The position numbers and the translations under genes are program-made. The notes under the pieces were generated by a model. The model was given only the letters and a program-made list of their open reading frames with translations. It did not search any database and was not told the DNA's origin. Positions 56,501-60,000 of a DNA stretch of 60,000 bases are shown here, in pieces. The stretch is taken from the NCBI RefSeq assembly GCF_037975245.1, contig NC_092580.1, positions 21,378,501 to 21,438,500 on the forward strand, written 5' to 3'. This DNA is from Apostichopus japonicus (lineage: Eukaryota > Echinodermata > Holothuroidea > Aspidochirotida > Stichopodidae). Positions within the stretch are counted from its first letter, which is position 1, and each line of letters begins with the position of its first letter.

Positions 56501-58986
56501 CTTGAATTTCCGAATTAGCTATTTTCCCGCACATGTCACAGGTAGTTGGGTATGTCTTATCCTCGGAAGTTTCTTGAGGGTTGCTCTGCAAACGTAAAAA
56601 AGAGTACCATGAAAGTTTGTTTCAGTATCATTAATTTATAAGTTTCATCCACACTGCAAAGAGTTTTCAAATATTTTATATTTTTTAAGGATTAAATTTA
56701 GCTGAAACTTTTGGTTGCGATGATAATCGTAACATTTGCATACATGATGGCTTATGTGGGTGTGCGTGCGTGTGTGTGAGTGCGTTTGTGACGCCCAGCT
56801 TATAAACAGGATATCTCAAGAAGAAAAGGTCAGACCAATTTAATATTTGGTGTGTAGGAGTACCACATGGTGTAAAAGAAGCCTTTTGTATTTTGTGGAG
56901 GACAAAGGTCATTTGGGGTCATCAGGGGTCAAATTGTGAAAACCTTGTAAACACGATATCTCAAGAAGTGAATCATTGGCAGACTTCATATTTGGTGTTT
57001 AGGAGTACCACATTGTGTAAAAAAAGCCTATTGTTTCTTGTGGAGGGCAAAGGTCATTTAGGGTCACCAGGGGTCAAATTGTGAAAACCTTGTAAACACG
57101 ATATCTCAAGAAGTGAATCATTGGCAGACTTCATATTTGGTGTTTAGGAGTACCACATTGTGTAAAAAAAGCCTATTGTTTCTTGTGGAGGGCAAAGGTC
57201 ATTTAGGGTCACCAGGGGTCAAATTGTGAAAACCTTGTAAACACGATATCTCAAGAATGGAAGGTCGGACCAACTTAATATTTAGTGTGTAGACATACCA
57301 CATTGAGTATAAGAACCCTAAAATGTTTCTATGTTACATATTATATCAGTTTATTTTGTTTTGGTTGGATTTTAACCAATCATCCATATTTTTTCCTTAA
57401 TCTCCCATGTTTGGGATCAAAAATTGAAAATCTACTTGCTTTTGTAAATGAAAGATTGACAGGTCTGCTGTAATAAACAAAAGTGCTTTGTTGTTGCAAT
57501 GACATATAAAATTTAAAAAATTAAATTTAAATATATATATATTAAAATTACATTTGTGGTAATCCATGGATAAAAGGCTTGGAGTAATGAATGGTTGGGT
57601 CTCCAATCCCTAGGTTATGAATCAAGGTGAGTCAGTAAAATCAATGTTCAATGTTCAATGTTCAACAGGAGCCAAGCTCTGTTTTTGGTTTGATTTATGC
57701 TCTGTTAACTATGGACCAGTCGTTCCCAAAATATGCGTATAAATAACCCGGGGGGGGGGGGGTAATGGCACAGCTGCTATGATTACCTCTTTCCAACAGA
57801 GTTTTAAGATCATTTATCTGCACAAGACAAGACAAGACAAGAAACAGATAAGAGGACGTTTTCTATAAAGGTGGGAAATTAATCTACTCCACAGGGAAGT
57901 AATTTACCTGTGTCGGAGGGGGATGTCGATGCTGATCCACAGTTGCCGTACCAGCTCTCTTGAAATAAAGCACACGTCCATCCCCGGCATACTTTATTTT
58001 TCTCCAAACCCTCAAGTAGAACATGAGCTTACCGAAAGAAACCCCTTTGGGGAGGAAATTGTTAAGTGAATAGATTATTTTGTAAACTCAACTTAGCAAT
58101 AGATTGTTTGATAGTGGTTAAAGAATCTCAATGGTAAATGATATGGTATATGATTTAATTTTTTTTCTTGTGTTTGTTTCTCCTAAAAAAAACCTACCTA
58201 ACACAAAGATAATTGCATAGATTCTTAAGTTAAACGTTCAATTGGCTGATAATCTGGAGCAGCATATACAGGTAGTTTCAAGGGCGTATGAACCGGGGGG
58301 CTAGGGGCGCCAGCCCCCCAGTGAAAAATATGGAGGGGCGGAAGTATCATTCCGCCCCCCCCCCCCCCGCTTCGCAAGTCAGAAAACCCCTTTTTCATTT
58401 CCAAATGAGAAAAAAATCTCATATGGAGCACCAAATTGCATCAAAGGCCAGGTGAAAATGCAAAATTATATACAAAATGGAGTGGGTGGGTTGAAGTGTG
58501 CTATATTGCACCAAATTGCATCTGAGGCCACCTGGAAATGCAAAAAAAATCCACCCCCTCCCCTTAGACACCCCCTCCCCTTAGACCCCTCCCCCAGGCC
58601 GGCCATCAGTCTTCAGCCCCCCCCCCCCACTCAAAAGTACCTTCCTACGCCACTGGGTAGTTTAATGCTTTAGGAATAGATCTTCACTTTTTGGAAGTCT
58701 GAATGAAATATATGAAGACAACAACTGTAGCTTCCATCATCAATCTCAACAAAATTTTCAAAAGTTACTCTCTCTGTGCATGGCCCTGCAGTATTGTCAT
58801 ACCTGCGAGTTCATTTTCTCTTGATGGCTTATACTCCTCCGTGTAGCAATCCCTGAGGTCACTGTTTGTCCACTCCAACTGCCCATCTGTGTCTTTTTGC
58901 CTGACATAGGTGAAGAAGTCATTGCCTATTCTCTTTATCTTCTCTGAAAAGCACTGCTCTTGTTGGCGGTCATTCTTCTGAGCCAT
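39454..58986 (-). CDS. MOV10-family SF1 RNA helicase, copy 2 (complete, 21 coding exons)
   Basis: Coding exons on the minus strand: 58986-58803, 57954-57908, 56585-56434, 55267-55136, 54232-54126, 53078-52984, 51829-51684, 51252-51157, 49876-49711, 48308-48163, 47483-47307, 46460-46298, 45638-45471, 44736-44624, 44380-44187, 43730-43510, 43124-42942, 42249-42049, 40679-40591, 40212-40082 and 39503-39454. The sum is 2961 nt, or 986 residues plus TAA, close to the roughly 1000 residues usual for MOV10. Motifs: U1-type zinc finger C93/C96/H109/H115; Walker A GPHGTGKT 521-528; motif Ia APSNS 551-555; Walker B DEAG 648-651; motif [13 protein letters not shown] 674-683; NYRSHP 728-733; [10 protein letters not shown] 856-865; motif [10 protein letters not shown] 900-907. 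The protein ends EWRGDL, like the end of vertebrate MOV10. Exon 19 uses the donor CCA|GTGAATG and not the nearer CTGA|GTAAGG, because only the former keeps the frame into the conserved FLEYCRDNG segment. Exon 2 uses the acceptor ..AGAG|CTGG for the same reason. All helicase motifs look intact, so it is probably functional. A 5'UTR exon upstream is likely, because ctttcag ends 2 nt before the ATG. Confidence 0.93.
39801..40085. repeat. 110-bp tandem repeat abutting the exon 20 splice donor
   Basis: Units start at ATGCTCCCCATAGACAACAC at 39801, 39911 and 40021. On the minus strand each contains GTAAGC, and in the third partial unit this GTAAGC is the actual donor of exon 20 (CAC|GTAAGC, exon end 40082). 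The others are decoy donors about 110 and 220 bases downstream. Confidence 0.85.
41525..41832. repeat. CTCTCATCAGGCCATCCC minisatellite, intron 18 of copy 2
   Basis: About 15 imperfect units of 18-22 bases. Pyrimidine-rich on the plus strand, so the transcribed RNA strand is purine-rich. Open frames here are repeat artefacts. Confidence 0.85.
45001..45125. repeat. Dispersed repeat, copy 1 (GTTGTTATGGGACTCCCTGA family)
   Basis: Shares actccctgatctca, agataaaagat and tctgcattttgtagcgacaa with 55773-55885. Both copies are in introns of MOV10 copy 2. It may be a small MITE or SINE-like unit; no ends were defined. Confidence 0.6.
46954..46997. repeat. (TA)n tract in intron 11 of copy 2
   Basis: About 44 bases of TA repeat, without other structure. 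Adjacent frames read Ile-Tyr only. Confidence 0.95.
48995..49150. repeat. Short counterpart of the CAAGTATGAGTACCAG minisatellite (copy 2 intron 9)
   Basis: About five units of the same core are present, followed by the same diverged tail (cctgcactagaatctatgtc) that follows the array in copy 1. This marks the position as homologous. Confidence 0.85.
50005..50160 (+). mobile_element. tRNA-derived SINE, copy B (5' truncated)
   Basis: Contains TAGCCTAGTGGTTAGGGTG (box A-like) and GTGGTTCGAATCCCGG (box B-like), then the GCTGAAAGTTTTTTTCACTG tail. The leader seen in copies A and C is missing and TTTCGGTTTCGG takes its place. Confidence 0.8.
50286..50525 (+). mobile_element. tRNA-derived SINE, copy C (fullest)
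   Basis: A leader (ctagggtaaggcaagatgtg ... gtggaattgcgaccttcc) is followed by box A-like TAGCCCAGTGGTTAGGG, box B-like GTGGTTCGAATCTCGG, and a tail ending in (TA)n. Intron 8 of copy 1 lacks SINEs, so B and C came after the duplication or were lost. Confidence 0.8.
53330..53890. repeat. GTT/GTA-rich trinucleotide tract, intron 5 of copy 2
   Basis: Longer counterpart of 5410-5745. Val-rich frames here are repeat artefacts. Confidence 0.95.
55735..55770. repeat. Perfect 36-bp palindrome, intron 3 of copy 2
   Basis: The half-site GATGTCCATCACTGCTAT is followed immediately by its exact reverse complement, with no spacer. It is followed at 55775-55797 by a second hairpin, AGGGAGTT-gttatgg-AACTCCCT. 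The matching intron of copy 1 lacks this block. Confidence 0.95.
55773..55885. repeat. Dispersed repeat, copy 2 (AGTTGTTATGGAACTCCCTGA family)
   Basis: Same family as 45001-45125. Together with the palindrome it lies within about 330 bases (roughly 55700-56080) that are present in copy 2 and absent from copy 1. Confidence 0.6.
56790..57330. repeat. 145-bp tandem repeat with clustered RGGTCA motifs, intron 2 of copy 2
   Basis: About 3.3 units; AGGTCATTT recurs at 56906, 57051 and 57196. Each carries AAAGGTCATTT, then GGGTCA and GGGGTCA, then AACACGATATCTCAAGAA. The homologous intron of copy 1 (590 bases against 1322) lacks it. Confidence 0.9.
58279..58655. mobile_element. hAT-type MITE, 377 bp, intron 1 of copy 2, duplication GGTAGTTT
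   Basis: Ends CAAGGGCGTATGAACC and CTTCCTACGCCACTG. GGTAGTTT lies at 58271-58278 and 58656-58663. Copy 1 keeps the unoccupied site with a single GGTAGTTT at 9221-9228. Confidence 0.9.
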
Positions 58987-60000
58987 GACTGAAAGATCAG
59001 CAGTACTGAGGAACTTAGGACATTTGGAATTTCAGAAATGTCAAAGACCGTGTTTGCAGGGTTTACTTTGTCCAGATCTCATTCAGAATACCAACCTTTG
59101 AACTTATTATAATATACTAGACATGACGACAGCTATCAGTTTTTGAGGAAAGAGGGAAATAACTGACTAACAGCAAAATACTACCACAAAGAATGGAACG
59201 AATGGAATAATTAACAAACCGGTCTAAATGACGAAGAGGCTAATTTATGCTACTACTACTACGTTCCCGTTTTCGCGTAGTGGCGAATGTGCACTTTTGG
59301 CGAAATTGAGTTAAATATTGTTCTTACCTATTTCGAGGGTGAAAAATCCGTTGAGCCGGGTTAGAAGTTCTAAAACTGTCTAGTTTTTTCTGACTGATTT
59401 TTGACGAAAGTCCACATAATGCCCACTCTCGTTTTCACGTACTGACGAATACTTTAGTCATTATAACCACTCAGTAACACAATTTGTCTATGGTCAATGT
59501 GTTTTTGTATAACGACGAATATTACCCTTTGGAACAAGCCGAACATAACAACTATGTCATACTGATTTGAGAACCAACTAACTGCCATTTGAAAACACCC
59601 AGGATTAAGGGAAGGTAACATCTTTATTTATTTTCACCTCGTCTTTTAATTGATTAATGCAGCATTTCATACACGATAGCATAACTCGTGAAAACAGAAT
59701 GGCCAGTGGGTCAACAATAATATACCTGAATAGTAGCCTAATGTTATGATTGCAGTACATTCGATGCTTGATATCTGTTGCGCGAGTAGCTATAGACAGT
59801 AGGCTGGAGTAACGCTATTTATCTCTACTGAATCGGTGTAACAGTGTCGGTACATTTAATTAGAGCTGTGTGTAAATGAGGTAACAGGTGGTGTAAGTCA
59901 CTGACGGACATTGATGACAATGGGTGTAACTCGTATAAAAATGATGAATAAATCACTCAAATCAGTATTATGACAAATTAAAACGTGCATACACGAGCTC
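58987..60000. other. Upstream flank of MOV10 copy 2
   Basis: A splice acceptor-like ctttcag at 58989-58995 (minus strand) points to a 5'UTR exon further up, which I could not locate. The first 260 bases are homologous to sequence upstream of copy 1. Beyond 59250 I see no gene. Confidence 0.5.

Noticed and set aside
57285-57606. Short frames on both strands
   Set aside because: AT-rich intronic sequence without splice sites or conserved words.

Overview
This window is eukaryotic DNA: AT-rich, with genes split into many short GT-AG exons, dense transposon debris and long TA, GTT and minisatellite tracts. The gene content is an arylsulfatase B-type sulfatase and MOV10-family RNA helicases. The repeats include a Penelope-like element, CR1/L2-like LINE tails and hAT-type elements. 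Together these suggest a marine invertebrate deuterostome, most plausibly an echinoderm; this is inference, not proof.

Layout. (1) 1-9531, minus strand: the 5' half of a MOV10-family helicase gene (copy 1), running off the left edge. (2) 9666-19100: a repeat-rich block. It holds a SINE, a CR1/L2-like LINE split by a 2.9 kb DNA transposon (11230-14172), two foldback elements with 6-bp target duplications (16084-17146 and 17171-18129) and two minisatellites. (3) 21576-22761: nested hAT-like elements. (4) 23746-34651, plus strand: an arylsulfatase B-like gene whose sixth coding exon is split by a 4.26 kb nest of transposons (28373-32634). (5) 39454-58986, minus strand: a complete MOV10-family helicase gene (copy 2). 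I resolved 21 coding exons that sum to 2961 nt, or 986 codons plus stop, with every exon phase matching. (6) 59000-60000: upstream flank of copy 2.

Copies 1 and 2 form a head-to-tail tandem duplication that includes introns. The introns share a GTT-rich tract, a TA tract at the same splice acceptor and a 31-32 bp minisatellite. The two copies have since diverged by separate insertions and repeat expansions. A hAT insertion in intron 1 of copy 2 has a clean empty site in copy 1.

Biologically, MOV10 helicases act on RNA and restrict retroelements, and here they sit in a stretch heavily invaded by mobile DNA. The sulfatase is an unrelated secreted or lysosomal enzyme lying between the two helicase genes on the opposite strand. 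The points most worth following are the exon-splitting nest, the uncharacterised DNA transposon with eight copies of a 14-bp motif, the foldback pair carrying an exon-like core, and a tandem repeat in the last helicase intron that multiplies a splice-donor sequence.
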